Assembly: GCA_902635335.1 (NCBI GenBank)
Contig: CACPNO010000001.1
Location: 1-64,000, forward strand
Reading direction: 5' to 3'
DNA: 64,000 bases
From: an uncultured Pelagibacteraceae bacterium
GTDB lineage: Bacteria; Pseudomonadota; Alphaproteobacteria; Pelagibacterales; Pelagibacteraceae
Shown here piece after piece: positions 44,664 to 54,091 of the stretch (within the stretch, counting starts at the first letter, position 1; every line of letters starts with the position of its first letter). The position numbers were made by a program, and so were the translations under genes. The notes beneath the pieces are model-generated. The model did not search any database, had not been told where the DNA came from, and was given only the letters and a program-made list of their open reading frames with translations.

Positions 44664-45081
44664 CTTTATCCTCTATATCTTCATACTCACCTTCAATATA
44701 ATTTTTTTCTCTATAAGTATTTTTGTTATTTTCTGAATTTTTTTTTGAATACTTTCTTAAAATGATTCTTCTTGTAAATGGAAAAACTAATAAAATACCA
44801 ATTATGTCAGTAGCGAAACCAGGTAATATCAATAGCAGAGCTGCAAAAGCTATTGCTGCTCCAGAAACTATCTCATAAAGAGGAATTTCATTTTTGACTA
44901 ATTGAGACATCCCTGAGCGTAATGTGTTGAAGCCCTCATATCTCGCGTACCAAATACCTACTACTGCTGTTGTTAGAATGAGTAAAATAGTGTTTATTGC
45001 ACCTATTTCTGATCCAACCTTTATAAATAGGTAGATTTCAATAAGAGGTATCCCCAAAATAAGAATTATTACTGTGTTCAT
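44653..45081 (-). CDS. fxsA: FxsA family membrane protein
   Basis: The 142-residue protein has the FxsA layout: helix 1 (VIILILGIPLIEIYLFIKVG), helix 2 (INTILLILTTAVVGIWYARY), and helices around ETVSGAAIAFAALLLILPGFATDIIGILLVFP, followed by a charged cytoplasmic tail. The GAxxAxxxxLLILPGFATDxxGxLL signature is clear. E. coli FxsA lessens phage exclusion when overexpressed; its normal role is not known. It overlaps secB by 11 bases and is divergent from the Tim44-like gene. Confidence 0.9.
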   Translation of the reverse strand: MNTVIILILGIPLIEIYLFIKVGSEIGAINTILLILTTAVVGIWYARYEGFNTLRSGMSQLVKNEIPLYEIVSGAAIAFAALLLILPGFATDIIGILLVFPFTRRIILRKYSKKNSENNKNTYREKNYIEGEYEDIEDKDGK

Positions 45082-45139
45082 TTGTCTATAATGTAAATTC
45101 CAGGTTGAAATTAATCAACATAGTAAATATTATTACTAT

Positions 45140-45730
45140 ATGAGTTACAGCTTTGAGTACATCGATATTATATTATTAGCAATGATAGCAGGTTTTATTT
45201 TCCTCAGATTAAGAGGAATTTTGGGAAAAAAAACAGGTTTTGACGAAAATATTGACTCAAGTTTTCCTCACGAAAAGATGCAAGAAACAAAAAGTGCTCC
45301 TATTTTAAATGCTGAAACGTTTGATGATGCTGCAAAGAAAGATTTTATAAACGGTGCAAAAATTGCTTACGAAAGCATTATTACTAGTTTTTCCAAAGGA
45401 GATCTAAAATCAATAAAAAATCTTTTGGCTAAAGATGTATACGATCAATTTGACGAAGCAATCAAAGACAAAAAAGTAAGAAATGTAACATCTGAGACTA
45501 CATTTATTGGAATTAATTCTGCAGAAATTAAAGAACATAATCAAAATAAAAATATGCTTGAAGTGACGGTTGAATTTGTAAGTGAAATTATATCTTGCAT
45601 CAAAGATAAAGACAACAAAATTGTATCAGGTGATGCTCAAAAAGTTAAAAAAGTTTTAGATACTTGGAAATTTACAAAAGATAGTAATTCAAAAAATCCT
45701 AATTGGTTAATAGTAGACACCCAGGCTTAG
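45140..45730 (+). CDS. Tim44-like domain inner-membrane protein (TimA family)
   Basis: The 196-residue protein has one N-terminal membrane helix (IDIILLAMIAGFIFLRLRGILG). A linker and then a Tim44/MRP-L45-like domain from about residue 65 follow: FINGAKIAYESIITSFSKGDLKSIKNLLAKDVYDQF and TWKFTKDSNSKNPNWLIVDTQ. In mitochondria Tim44 recruits the import motor; the alphaproteobacterial proteins are thought to be membrane tethers of unknown function. The usual alphaproteobacterial neighbour mltA between this gene and smr is missing. It abuts the smr-domain gene with no gap. Confidence 0.88.
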   Translation: MSYSFEYIDIILLAMIAGFIFLRLRGILGKKTGFDENIDSSFPHEKMQETKSAPILNAETFDDAAKKDFINGAKIAYESIITSFSKGDLKSIKNLLAKDVYDQFDEAIKDKKVRNVTSETTFIGINSAEIKEHNQNKNMLEVTVEFVSEIISCIKDKDNKIVSGDAQKVKKVLDTWKFTKDSNSKNPNWLIVDTQA

Positions 45731-46147
45731 TTGAATAAAAAAATATCAGATAAAGATAAGCACGACTGGCAAGAGTTTTTAAATAGTACTGATAAATTAG
45801 AAAATAAAGATCAAAAAATTTCATCAACACCCAAAAGATATATTGAAAGATCTATTGATTTACATGGTTATACCTTAGAGGAAGCAAATCAAAAGATGAT
45901 TTCTTATATAGAAGAATGTTTTATTAATGGAGTAAACAAAATTAATGTAATCACAGGAAAGGGTCTAAGATCAAAAAATTTAAATGACCCATATCAATCC
46001 AGTAATTTGAGCATATTAAAATACTCAGTTCCTAATTTTATTAAAGGTAGTGATCATTTAATGAAAAAAATTATAAGTATTGATTTTGAGGCTGTTGAAA
46101 ATCCATCAGTTGGAAATTTTAATATTTTTTTAAGAAAAAAAAAATAA
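45731..46147 (+). CDS. Smr-domain protein
   Basis: The 138-residue protein has the N-terminal DKDKHDWQEFLNST typical of alphaproteobacterial Smr proteins. The Smr nuclease-like domain runs from about residue 42: SIDLHGYTLEEANQKMISYIEEC, VNKINVITGKGLRSK, then NFNIFLRKKK. The DLHG and GKG motifs are intact. Smr domains can cut or unwind stalled RNA or branched DNA; which applies here is unknown. The start is TTG directly after the upstream stop codon; no in-frame ATG gives the conserved N-terminus. It converges on hslU with a 3-base gap. Confidence 0.88.
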   Translation: MNKKISDKDKHDWQEFLNSTDKLENKDQKISSTPKRYIERSIDLHGYTLEEANQKMISYIEECFINGVNKINVITGKGLRSKNLNDPYQSSNLSILKYSVPNFIKGSDHLMKKIISIDFEAVENPSVGNFNIFLRKKK

Positions 46148-46150
46148 GAA

Positions 46151-47521
46151 TTATAAAATAAATTTTGAAAGATCTGCGTCTTTTACAAGTTCACCAATAT
46201 TTTTCTTAATATAATCCGAGTCTATACTGATCTTTTCACCAGCTCTATCTGTTGCTGTAAAACTAATTTCATCTAAAACTCTTTCGATTATAGTATGCAG
46301 TCTTCTAGCGCCAATATTTTCAACTGTTGTATTTACTTCGCTTGCAATTGTTGCAATTGTATCAATTCCATCTTCAGTAAATTCTAAATCTACATTTTCA
46401 GTTTTAAGTAAAGCTTTGTATTGTTTAATTAAACTGTTATCTGGCTCTTTTAAAATTCGCTTAAAATCCTCACTGTTCAATGCATCTAGCTCAACTCTGA
46501 TCGGCAATCTTCCTTGAAGCTCAGGTAAAAGATCTGATGGCTTTGCTAGTTGAAAGGCTCCTGAAGCTATAAATAATATGTGATCTGTTTTTATTGGACC
46601 GTATTTTGTACTTACAGTTGTTCCTTCAATTAGAGGTAGCAAGTCTCTTTGAACACCTTCTCTTGAAACATCTCCACCAACTCTATCAGTTCGTGCTGAA
46701 ATTTTATCAATTTCATCTAAAAATACGATACCGTTATTCTCCGTTGTATTTTTTGCAGATTTTATAATTTTGTCTTGTTCTATTAATTTATCTGCCTCTT
46801 CATTAAGTAATATTTCATGAGATTCTTTAACTGACATTTTTTTCTTTTTAGCCTTCTGTCCCATAGATTTACCTAGCATATCTGAAATATTAATCATTCC
46901 AACATTAGCTCCAGGCATTCCAGGAATTTCAAATGATGGCATACCCCCACCACTTTCAGTAACAGCAATCTCTATTTCGTTATCATCGAGATCGCCATCT
47001 CTCAATCTTTTTCTAAAACTTTCTCGTGTTGCAACACTTGCTTTATTCCCAACTATTGCATCAAGAACTCTGTCCTCTGCCAATTTCTGAGCTTTCGCGT
47101 GAACTTCTTTTCTTTTCTTTACTTTTTCCATTGCAATAGCAATTTCTAAAAGATCTCTAATTATTTGTTCAACATCTCTTCCTACGTAACCTACCTCAGT
47201 AAATCTAGTAGCTTCAACTTTTACAAATGGTGCTTCAGCTAATTTGGATAATCTTCTAGATATTTCTGTTTTCCCAACACCAGTTGGCCCCATCATTAAA
47301 ATATTTTTTGGAAGAACTTCATCTTTCATGTCACCTTCTAAAGCTTGTCTTCTCCATCTATTCCTTAAAGCAATTGCAACAGCTCTTTTTGCATTGTTTT
47401 GACCAACAACAAATCTATCCAACTCAGAAACTATTTCTCTTGGAGATAGTGAATTTTGAATATTACTTGTTTCTTTTTTTACTTTAGTGTTTGGTAAAGT
47501 TGTAACGTTTGATTTTTCCAT
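46151..47521 (-). CDS. hslU: ATP-dependent protease ATPase subunit HslU
   Basis: HslU is the AAA+ unfoldase that feeds substrates to the HslV peptidase. The 456-residue protein has [21 protein letters not shown] at the start, Walker [17 protein letters not shown], the pore motif [15 protein letters not shown], Walker [11 protein letters not shown], and the C-terminal DLSKFIL. Its last residues insert into HslV in related enzymes. It starts on the base after the hslV stop codon, so the pair is coupled. Confidence 0.97.
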   Translation of the reverse strand: MEKSNVTTLPNTKVKKETSNIQNSLSPREIVSELDRFVVGQNNAKRAVAIALRNRWRRQALEGDMKDEVLPKNILMMGPTGVGKTEISRRLSKLAEAPFVKVEATRFTEVGYVGRDVEQIIRDLLEIAIAMEKVKKRKEVHAKAQKLAEDRVLDAIVGNKASVATRESFRKRLRDGDLDDNEIEIAVTESGGGMPSFEIPGMPGANVGMINISDMLGKSMGQKAKKKKMSVKESHEILLNEEADKLIEQDKIIKSAKNTTENNGIVFLDEIDKISARTDRVGGDVSREGVQRDLLPLIEGTTVSTKYGPIKTDHILFIASGAFQLAKPSDLLPELQGRLPIRVELDALNSEDFKRILKEPDNSLIKQYKALLKTENVDLEFTEDGIDTIATIASEVNTTVENIGARRLHTIIERVLDEISFTATDRAGEKISIDSDYIKKNIGELVKDADLSKFIL

Positions 47522-48037
47522 TTAAATTTTCTCTATATTTAAATTATCATTTGTAAAAACACATATTTCAGATGCAACTTTAATTGCTTTTTTAGCAACT
47601 TCCTCAGCTGATAAATCTGTATCCATCAGTACTTTAGCTGATGCTAATGCATAATTTCCACCTGATCCTATTCCAATCACATCTCCTTCAGGCTCCAAAA
47701 CATCTCCAGTTCCAGAAATAATAAAACTATTTTCTTTGTCACCAACTGCCATTAAGGCTTCTAGTCTTCTCAAATACTTATCAGTACGCCAATCTTTAGC
47801 TAATTCAACGGCTGCTCTTGCTAAATTTCCAGCATGTTTTTCTAACTTAGACTCTAATCTTTCAAATAATGTTAAGGCATCTGCCGTAGAACCAGCAAAT
47901 CCTGCGATCACATTTCTTTTCTCAATCTTACGAACTTTGTTTGCAGTTTTCTTAATTACTGTATTTCCCATACTTACTTGGCCATCACCAGCAACTACTA
48001 CTTCGTTATTTTTTCTTACTAATACTATCGTTGTCAT
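47522..48037 (-). CDS. hslV: ATP-dependent protease peptidase subunit HslV
   Basis: HslV is a proteasome-like threonine peptidase. The 171-residue protein starts [20 protein letters not shown], so removal of Met exposes the catalytic threonine at once, with no propeptide. [18 protein letters not shown] and [20 protein letters not shown] are family segments, and the lysine of KTANK matches the catalytic base region. No Shine-Dalgarno sequence precedes the ATG. A heat-shock-type promoter ends 7 bases before it, which suggests a leaderless message. hslU follows with no gap. Confidence 0.96.
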   Translation of the reverse strand: MTTIVLVRKNNEVVVAGDGQVSMGNTVIKKTANKVRKIEKRNVIAGFAGSTADALTLFERLESKLEKHAGNLARAAVELAKDWRTDKYLRRLEALMAVGDKENSFIISGTGDVLEPEGDVIGIGSGGNYALASAKVLMDTDLSAEEVAKKAIKVASEICVFTNDNLNIEKI

Positions 48038-48044
48038 GAGATAT

Positions 48045-48072
48045 AGATGGATATTAAATCTTATAGTTCAAG
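48045..48072 (-). promoter_or_regulatory. Putative RpoH (sigma-32) promoter of hslVU
   Basis: On the minus strand CTTGAA (48072-48067) is followed after 16 bases by CCATCT (48050-48045). This fits the sigma-32 consensus well, with a perfect -35. Seven bases then lead to the hslV ATG. The element spacing and the distance to the start codon are identical to those before grpE (12652-12679). Confidence 0.58.
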
Positions 48073-48128
48073 ACCAAGGCTAGAATTATTGCCATAATTG
48101 AATAATAGATATATACCTTTTTCAGATT

Positions 48129-48719
48129 ATGAAACGTAAAGCCAAAATTAGTAGAAAAACAAAAGAGACCAACATCAGTGTTGATCTAAATATTGATGGT
48201 AAGGGTAAGTACAAAGTTGACACAGGCATAGGATTTTTAGATCACATGCTTGAGCAATTATCAAAACACTCTTCTATGGATATGAATATTAAAGCTAAAG
48301 GTGATACGCACATTGATCTTCACCACACAACTGAAGATACTGGAATTGCAATTGGCGAATGTTTGAAAAAAGCATCTAAAAAGTTTGTTGGTATAAAAAG
48401 ATATGCCCATGCGATGATACCGATGGATGAAACATTAACTAGAGTTGCAATTGACGTATCAAACAGACCTTACTTAATTTGGAAAGTAAAATTGAAAGTA
48501 GAAAAATTAGGCGAGATGGATACGGAACTGTTTAAAGAATGGTTTCAAGCTTTTTCGCAAGCTGCAGGAATTACTTTGCACATTGAAAATATCTATGGTG
48601 ATAACAGTCACCACATAATCGAATCTTGCTTTAAAGGATTAGCAAGATCATTACGTGCTGCTTTAGAAATGGATCCAAGAAATAAAACTACAATACCTTC
48701 TACAAAAGGTTCTTTATAA
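48129..48719 (+). CDS. hisB: Imidazoleglycerol-phosphate dehydratase
   Basis: HisB performs the sixth step of histidine synthesis. The 196-residue single-domain form has [20 protein letters not shown] with manganese ligands near residues 37-56, [17 protein letters not shown] near 69-85, and [19 protein letters not shown] near 159-177. It leads a rightward hisB-hisH-hisA-hisF-hisE operon with almost no spacers. No his leader peptide or attenuator is seen in the 91 bases upstream. Confidence 0.96.
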   Translation: MKRKAKISRKTKETNISVDLNIDGKGKYKVDTGIGFLDHMLEQLSKHSSMDMNIKAKGDTHIDLHHTTEDTGIAIGECLKKASKKFVGIKRYAHAMIPMDETLTRVAIDVSNRPYLIWKVKLKVEKLGEMDTELFKEWFQAFSQAAGITLHIENIYGDNSHHIIESCFKGLARSLRAALEMDPRNKTTIPSTKGSL

Positions 48720-48724
48720 ATTTA

Positions 48725-49351
48725 ATGAATGTCACAATTGTTGACTACAATTCAGGCAATATAAGTTCTGTAATAAATTCTTTTAAAGAAGTTGCAAAAG
48801 ACAAAGTAAACATTGCAGTAACATCAGATCTTGAAACAATTAAAACTAGCGATAAAGTTGTATTACCTGGACAAGGATCTTTTAAGAGCTGTATTGATGG
48901 TCTCAATAGTATTAACGGCTTGATAGATACCCTTAATGAATTTGCATTAGAAAGTAAAAAACCACTTCTTGGAATTTGTGTTGGACTTCAAATGTTTTCA
49001 GATGTTGGCTATGAAGAAACTGAAACTAAAGGGCTGGGATGGATTTCAGGTAAAGTTTCTAAAATTGACAACCAAGGGGGTAAATTTAAGCTTCCACACA
49101 TAGGTTGGAATGAAATAAATATAATGAAAGATAGTAAGATTTTTAAAGGCATAGAAAATAACTCTCACATGTATTTTGTTCATAGTTATGAATTTGTACC
49201 CAAAGATAAATCTGTAATTTCAGCAACTACCGATTACTCATCTAATGTTGTTTGTGCTGTAGAAAAAGAAAACATATTTGGAACCCAATTTCATCCTGAA
49301 AAGAGTGATAAAATTGGTCTTAAAATAATTAATAACTTCATAAGTCTATGA
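48725..49351 (+). CDS. hisH: Imidazole glycerol phosphate synthase, glutaminase subunit
   Basis: HisH makes ammonia from glutamine for HisF. The 208-residue class I amidotransferase has the catalytic triad segments: PLLGICVGLQMFSDVGYEE with the nucleophile cysteine near residue 79, and GTQFHPEKSDKIGL with the histidine and glutamate. NYNSGNISSV-like text at the start (VDYNSGNISSVINSF) is the family N-terminus. It overlaps hisA by 4 bases. Confidence 0.96.
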   Translation: MNVTIVDYNSGNISSVINSFKEVAKDKVNIAVTSDLETIKTSDKVVLPGQGSFKSCIDGLNSINGLIDTLNEFALESKKPLLGICVGLQMFSDVGYEETETKGLGWISGKVSKIDNQGGKFKLPHIGWNEINIMKDSKIFKGIENNSHMYFVHSYEFVPKDKSVISATTDYSSNVVCAVEKENIFGTQFHPEKSDKIGLKIINNFISL

Positions 49352-50073
49352 AAATTTTTCCTGCAATAGATATTAAAGATAAAAAGTGCGTGAGGTTAGT
49401 TAAAGGAGACTTTGATAATAAAACCGAATATGAAATGTCGCCAGTTGAACAAGCTGGTAATTATAAAGACCATGGTTTTAAAAACTTGCACATAGTTGAT
49501 TTGGATGGAGCATTAACAGGAGAGACTGTAAATATTGATATTATTGAGAAGATTGTTGGTAAATTTGACCTTAAAATTGAAATTGGTGGAGGTGTCAGAA
49601 ACTTTGAAAGTATTGAAAAATATACAGATGCAGGTGTTGAAAAAGTGATTTTAGGAAGTGCTGCAATAAAAGATAAAAATTTTTTAAAAGAAGCTTGTCT
49701 AAAATTTCCAGATAAAATTGCTTTAGGTCTAGATGCTAAAGATGGTTATTTATCTTTATCTGGATGGAAAGAAAATTCTAATTTAAAAACTTTAGATTTT
49801 TTAAAAGATGTAAATAATTATGGAGCTAGTAGATTAATTTATACAGATATTAATAGAGATGGCATGAAGCTGAGCCCAAACTTTGATGAAACAGAAAATG
49901 TTGCTAACAATTCAAATTGTCCAGTGATTATTTCTGGGGGAGTTTCTTCAATTAATGACATTAGAAAAGCAAAAGAATTAGGAAATAAAAATATTGAAGG
50001 AATTATAGTTGGTAAAGCTATATATGATGGAGATATTAAATTAGAGGAACTTGCAAAAGAAATAGATGCTTAA
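49348..50073 (+). CDS. hisA: ProFAR isomerase
   Basis: HisA isomerises the ProFAR aminoaldose to PRFAR in histidine synthesis. The 241-residue half-barrel repeat protein starts [20 protein letters not shown] with the catalytic aspartate in AIDI, and has [20 protein letters not shown] and [16 protein letters not shown] with the second acid. The C-terminal [13 protein letters not shown] is typical. It overlaps hisH by 4 bases and hisF by 8 bases. Confidence 0.96.
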   Translation: MKIFPAIDIKDKKCVRLVKGDFDNKTEYEMSPVEQAGNYKDHGFKNLHIVDLDGALTGETVNIDIIEKIVGKFDLKIEIGGGVRNFESIEKYTDAGVEKVILGSAAIKDKNFLKEACLKFPDKIALGLDAKDGYLSLSGWKENSNLKTLDFLKDVNNYGASRLIYTDINRDGMKLSPNFDETENVANNSNCPVIISGGVSSINDIRKAKELGNKNIEGIIVGKAIYDGDIKLEELAKEIDA

Positions 50074-50821
50074 AAATAGAATTATACCCTGCTTAGATGT
50101 TAAAAATGGAAGAGTTGTAAAAGGTATAAACTTTGTTGACCTTCAAGATGCAGGTGATCCAGTAGAACAAGCAAAAATTTATAGTGATGGTGGTGCAGAT
50201 GAAATTTGTTTTTTAGATATCACAGCATCAAATGAAAATAGAGATACAATTTATGAGGTAGTTAAAGATACTTCTAAAAAATGTTTTGTACCTTTAACAG
50301 TGGGTGGTGGAGTTAGAAGTGTGGATGATATTAGCAAACTTTTAAACTGTGGGGCTGATAAGGTTTCAATTAATACAGCTGCAGTCCAAAACGCAGATGT
50401 TGTAGTTCAAAGTTCAAAAAAATTTGGATCACAATGTATTGTTGTTGCAATTGATGCTAAGAAAAACGGAGAAAAATGGGAAGTTTTTACCTACGGAGGT
50501 AGAAATAATACTGGAATTGATGCTTTAGAGTTTGCCAAAAAAATGGAAGAAAGCGGAGCAGGTGAGTTGTTGGTCACTTCAATGGATAGAGACGGTACCC
50601 AGGTTGGTTATGATATTGATCTGATATCAAAAATATCATCTATAGTAAATATACCTACAATAGCATCAGGTGGGGTTGGGGATCTTGATCATTTAGTCGA
50701 TGGCATCAAATTAGGCAATGCTAGCGCTGTTTTAGCAGCATCCATATTTCACTATGGAAAATATTCCGTGAAAGAAGCTAAAGAATATCTGGACTCAAAA
50801 GGTATACCTGTTAGGATTTGA
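50066..50821 (+). CDS. hisF: Imidazole glycerol phosphate synthase, cyclase subunit
   Basis: HisF uses ammonia from HisH to make imidazole glycerol phosphate and the purine intermediate AICAR. The 251-residue barrel has [19 protein letters not shown] with the catalytic aspartate, [26 protein letters not shown] and [15 protein letters not shown] with the second aspartate. The HisA-like twofold repeat is visible. It overlaps hisA by 8 bases. Confidence 0.97.
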   Translation: MLKNRIIPCLDVKNGRVVKGINFVDLQDAGDPVEQAKIYSDGGADEICFLDITASNENRDTIYEVVKDTSKKCFVPLTVGGGVRSVDDISKLLNCGADKVSINTAAVQNADVVVQSSKKFGSQCIVVAIDAKKNGEKWEVFTYGGRNNTGIDALEFAKKMEESGAGELLVTSMDRDGTQVGYDIDLISKISSIVNIPTIASGGVGDLDHLVDGIKLGNASAVLAASIFHYGKYSVKEAKEYLDSKGIPVRI

Positions 50822-50822
50822 G

Positions 50823-51095
50823 ATGCTAAATACCCTAGAAAGTCTATTTAACCTTGCTCGAGAAAGAAAATTAGATCCAGTTGATGGTTCTTATACTAAT
50901 AAACTTTTGAGTGATAAATCTTTAAGCAAAGCAAAAGTGCTTGAAGAGATAAATGAACTAATAGAGGCTGTTGAAGAAGATTCAAATAAAATCCATGAAG
51001 CAGCTGATGTATTTTATCATTTAATAATGTACCTTGAGGCAAATAATATAAAAATTGAAGATGTAATGAGCGAATTAGATAAAAGAAAAAAATGA
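50823..51095 (+). CDS. hisE: Phosphoribosyl-ATP pyrophosphatase
   Basis: HisE removes pyrophosphate from phosphoribosyl-ATP, the second histidine step. The 90-residue all-helical protein has GSYTNKLLSDKSLSKAKVLEEINELIEAV and the metal-binding EAADVFYHLIMYLE, standard for the MazG-like family. It is a stand-alone HisE rather than a HisIE fusion. It starts 1 base after hisF and overlaps the malyl-CoA lyase gene by 4 bases, which joins histidine synthesis and the C4/C2 genes in one likely transcript. Confidence 0.94.
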   Translation: MLNTLESLFNLARERKLDPVDGSYTNKLLSDKSLSKAKVLEEINELIEAVEEDSNKIHEAADVFYHLIMYLEANNIKIEDVMSELDKRKK

Positions 51096-52030
51096 GTCAT
51101 AAATTTTATAAACCTGCAAGATCAAGATTACAAAGAAGTGAATTAGCTGTTCCAGGCTCTTCTCCGAAAATGTTTGAGAAAGCTTTAAGTTCGTCAGCTG
51201 ATTACGTTTTTTTAGATCTAGAGGATGCAGTTTCTCCTAATGATAAAATTTCTGCTAGAGAAAATGTTATTAAATCTTTAAATGAAATGAATTGGAGAGG
51301 AAGTGGTAAAACTATTTCTGTAAGAATAAATAGTTTAGATACTCATTACATGTATTCAGATTTAATTGAGATTGTTGAACAAGCTGGAGAAAATGTAGAT
51401 ACGATTTTAGTTCCAAAGGCAGGTACAGCAAGTGATGTTTACATGGTTGATTGTTTATTAACTCAAATTGAAACAAATAAAAAATTAAAAAATAAAATTG
51501 GAATTGAATGTCTGATTGAAACTGCATTAGGGATGTCAAACATCAAAGAAATTGCAACTTCTAGTGAAAGACTTGAGGCATTGCATTTTGGTGTTGCAGA
51601 TTACGCAGCAAGTTTAAGAGCAAGAACAACCGTCATAGGTGGGCTTAATGAAAATTATCCAGGAGATCAGTGGCATCACGGCTTATCAGAATTGGTAATG
51701 ATTTGTAGAGCTTATGGCCTTAGAGCAATTGACGGACCTTTTGGAGATTTTAATGATCCTGATGCTTATACTGCTGCTGCTAAAAGAGGAGCCGCAATTG
51801 GCATTGAGGGTAAATGGGCTATACATCCATCTCAAATTGAACTTGCAAATAAAGTATTTTCTCCTCCTGAGGCTGAAGTTACTAAGGCTAAAAGGATCCT
51901 AGAAGAGCTAGAAAAGGCTGCAAATGAAGGAAAAGGTGCCGCTCAGCTTGATGGTAGGATGATTGATGCTGCATCAGCTAGAATGGCTGAAAATATTGTA
52001 AACATCGACAAGTTAATCCATAATAAATAA
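51092..52030 (+). CDS. mcl: Malyl-CoA lyase-type CoA ester lyase
   Basis: The 312-residue CitE-like protein should cleave malyl-CoA to acetyl-CoA and glyoxylate, or the reverse. It carries RLQRSELAVPGSSPKMFEKA, VFLDLEDAVSPNDK with the magnesium site, VRINSLDTHYMY, IGIECLIETALGMSN, FGVADYAASLRARTTVIGG and GKWAIHPSQIELAN. This run resembles the serine-cycle Mcl of methylotrophs more than citrate lyase beta; that comparison is from memory of the family. The two malate-CoA ligase genes right after it make the same choice likely. It overlaps hisE by 4 bases. Confidence 0.88.
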   Translation: MSHKFYKPARSRLQRSELAVPGSSPKMFEKALSSSADYVFLDLEDAVSPNDKISARENVIKSLNEMNWRGSGKTISVRINSLDTHYMYSDLIEIVEQAGENVDTILVPKAGTASDVYMVDCLLTQIETNKKLKNKIGIECLIETALGMSNIKEIATSSERLEALHFGVADYAASLRARTTVIGGLNENYPGDQWHHGLSELVMICRAYGLRAIDGPFGDFNDPDAYTAAAKRGAAIGIEGKWAIHPSQIELANKVFSPPEAEVTKAKRILEELEKAANEGKGAAQLDGRMIDAASARMAENIVNIDKLIHNK

Positions 52031-52038
52031 TTATAATT

Positions 52039-53205
52039 ATGGATATCCACGAATACCAAGCAAAAAAAATACTTTCAAACTTTGGAGTTACAATTCCAAG
52101 AGGTGGAATTGTATACAGCCCAGAAAATGCTGAGAATAAAGCTAGAGAAATTGGTGGATCAAGATGGGTAGTAAAAGCACAAATCCATTCTGGCGCTAGA
52201 GGAAAAGCCGGAGGGATAATTGTTTGCAATACACCATTAGAAGTTGCTCAAGCAACAGATAAATTATTAGGAAAAAAATTAGTAACAAATCAAACAGGAC
52301 CTGAAGGTAAAATTGTAAATAGAATTTATATTGAAGAAGCTACAGATATTGAAAAGGAATTATATTTAGGATTGGTTTTTGATAGAAGCTCAGAAAGTAT
52401 TATGGTAGTTGCATCAACAGAAGGTGGAATGAGTGTTGAAGAAATTTCAAAGGAAAAACCAGAAACAATTATTAGATCTAAAATTGAAGTTGCAGTTGGT
52501 ATGCAAAATTTTCAAGCTAGAGAATTAGCATTTGGTCTTGGTATAGAGCCAGATTTAATTAGAAGAGCTTCTGATACTATTATTGGATGTTATAAAGCTT
52601 TTAGTGAATTAGATGCAACAATGGTTGAGGTTAATCCATTGGTAATTTCAAAACAAAAACAAATTTTAGCTTTAGATTGTAAAATGAGTTTTGATAATAA
52701 TGCAATGTTTAGAAGAAGCCAAGTTTCTGAGCTAAGAGATAAAACTCAAGAAGATTCAAAAGAAATTTTTGCATCAGACAGAGGTTTAAATTATGTCAGT
52801 TTAGATGGAAATATAGGTAATATAATTAATGGTGCAGGACTTGCAATGGCATCTATGGATATGATTAAGTTAGCTGGAGGAGCTCCTGCAAATTTTTTAG
52901 ATGTAGGAGGTGGAGCAACGCCAGAAAAAATAGTTAAAGCCTTTAAATTAGTTACAATGGATGAAAAAGTTAAAGTAATTCTTGTAAATATTTTTGCTGG
53001 TATCAATAGATGTGATTGGGTTGCAGAGGGAATTGTAGATGCATTAAAAAAAATTGAAATTAAAGTTCCATTAGTTATCCGTTTAGCAGGTACTAATGTA
53101 GAAAAAGGGAATATAATCTTAAAAGAGAGTAAAATAAATTATATAGAGGCAAATACTTTAGAAGATGCAGCTAATAAAGCGGTTGCAGCACTAAATAAAT
53201 CATGA
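52039..53205 (+). CDS. mtkA: Malate-CoA ligase beta subunit (MtkA; SucC homologue)
   Basis: The 388-residue ATP-grasp protein has the succinyl-CoA synthetase beta layout: MDIHEYQAKKILSNFGVTIP, KAQIHSGARGKAGGI and LVNIFAGINRCDWVAEG. SucC and MtkA are close relatives. I prefer MtkA because of details such as LVTNQTGPEGKIVNRIYIEE, VGMQNFQARELAFGLG and ANFLDVGGGATPEK, which fit the methylotroph malate thiokinase, and because the malyl-CoA lyase gene is adjacent. The product would join malate to CoA at the cost of ATP. A succinate-specific role remains possible. Confidence 0.8.
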   Translation: MDIHEYQAKKILSNFGVTIPRGGIVYSPENAENKAREIGGSRWVVKAQIHSGARGKAGGIIVCNTPLEVAQATDKLLGKKLVTNQTGPEGKIVNRIYIEEATDIEKELYLGLVFDRSSESIMVVASTEGGMSVEEISKEKPETIIRSKIEVAVGMQNFQARELAFGLGIEPDLIRRASDTIIGCYKAFSELDATMVEVNPLVISKQKQILALDCKMSFDNNAMFRRSQVSELRDKTQEDSKEIFASDRGLNYVSLDGNIGNIINGAGLAMASMDMIKLAGGAPANFLDVGGGATPEKIVKAFKLVTMDEKVKVILVNIFAGINRCDWVAEGIVDALKKIEIKVPLVIRLAGTNVEKGNIILKESKINYIEANTLEDAANKAVAALNKS

Positions 53206-54089
53206 CTGTACTAGTAGATAAAAATAGTAAGATAATTATCCAGGGTTTTACAGGTAAAATGGGCTCTTTTCATGCGGATGAGATGATAAAATATGGCTCA
53301 AATGTAGTCGGTGGAGTAACTCCAGGAAAAGGAGGCTCAAAGCATTTAGATTTACCGGTTTTTAATACAGTTAAAGATGCTGTTAATGAAACAGGAGCTG
53401 ATGCATCTATTTTATTTGTTCCCCCAGCTTTTGCAGCCGACTCTGCGATGGAAGCAGCAGACGCTGGAATAAAAATATGTGTAGCAATAGTTGATGGAAT
53501 ACCTTCTCACGATATGATCAGAATCAAAAGGTATATGAGAAGATACACTAAAAGTTCTAAAATGACATTAGTTGGACCAAACTGTGCTGGAATTATTAGT
53601 CCTGGAAAATCAATGTTAGGAATAATGCCTGGACATATTTATAAAGAAGGTAGAATTGGAATTATTAGTAGATCAGGAACATTAGGCTATGAGGCTGCCC
53701 AACAACTAAAAAACTTAAATATTGGTGTTTCAACAAGTGTAGGAATTGGAGGGGACCCAATTAATGGTAGCTCATTTAGAGATATAATAGAAAAGTTTGA
53801 AACAGATGACGAGACAGATGCAATATTGATGATTGGTGAAATTGGTGGTCCACAAGAGGTTGCAGCAGGTGAATTTGCAAAAGAAAATATGAAGAAACCA
53901 GTTATTGCTTATATAGCTGGACTAACTGCACCAAAAGGAAGAGTGATGGGTCATGCAGGTGCAATAGTTTCAGCTTACGGAGAAAGCGCAATTGAAAAAG
54001 TTGAAATTTTAAAAGAGTGTGGAATTACAATTTCTAAAAATCCATCTGTTATGGGTGATACAGTAAAATCAGTTCTAGAAAAAATATAA
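53202..54089 (+). CDS. mtkB: Malate-CoA ligase alpha subunit (MtkB; SucD homologue)
   Basis: The 295-residue protein has the CoA-binding Rossmann domain (IIQGFTGKMGSFHADEMIKYG, NVVGGVTPGKGG) and the phosphohistidine segment near VMGHAGAIVSAYGES. VGPNCAGIISPGKSMLGIMPGHIY is the family signature. The DMIRIKRYMRRYTK stretch, longer and more basic than in SucD, is the pattern of MtkB. It overlaps mtkA by 4 bases and is followed 2 bases later by a HIT gene. Confidence 0.8.
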   Translation: MTVLVDKNSKIIIQGFTGKMGSFHADEMIKYGSNVVGGVTPGKGGSKHLDLPVFNTVKDAVNETGADASILFVPPAFAADSAMEAADAGIKICVAIVDGIPSHDMIRIKRYMRRYTKSSKMTLVGPNCAGIISPGKSMLGIMPGHIYKEGRIGIISRSGTLGYEAAQQLKNLNIGVSTSVGIGGDPINGSSFRDIIEKFETDDETDAILMIGEIGGPQEVAAGEFAKENMKKPVIAYIAGLTAPKGRVMGHAGAIVSAYGESAIEKVEILKECGITISKNPSVMGDTVKSVLEKI

Positions 54090-54091
54090 TA

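Noticed and set aside
51092-54089. Annotation as citrate lyase beta plus succinyl-CoA synthetase (citE-sucCD)
   Set aside because: Detailed residues (for example the basic RIKRYMRRY stretch and the malyl-CoA lyase signature runs) and the three-gene clustering fit mcl-mtkAB better, though SucCD activity is not excluded.
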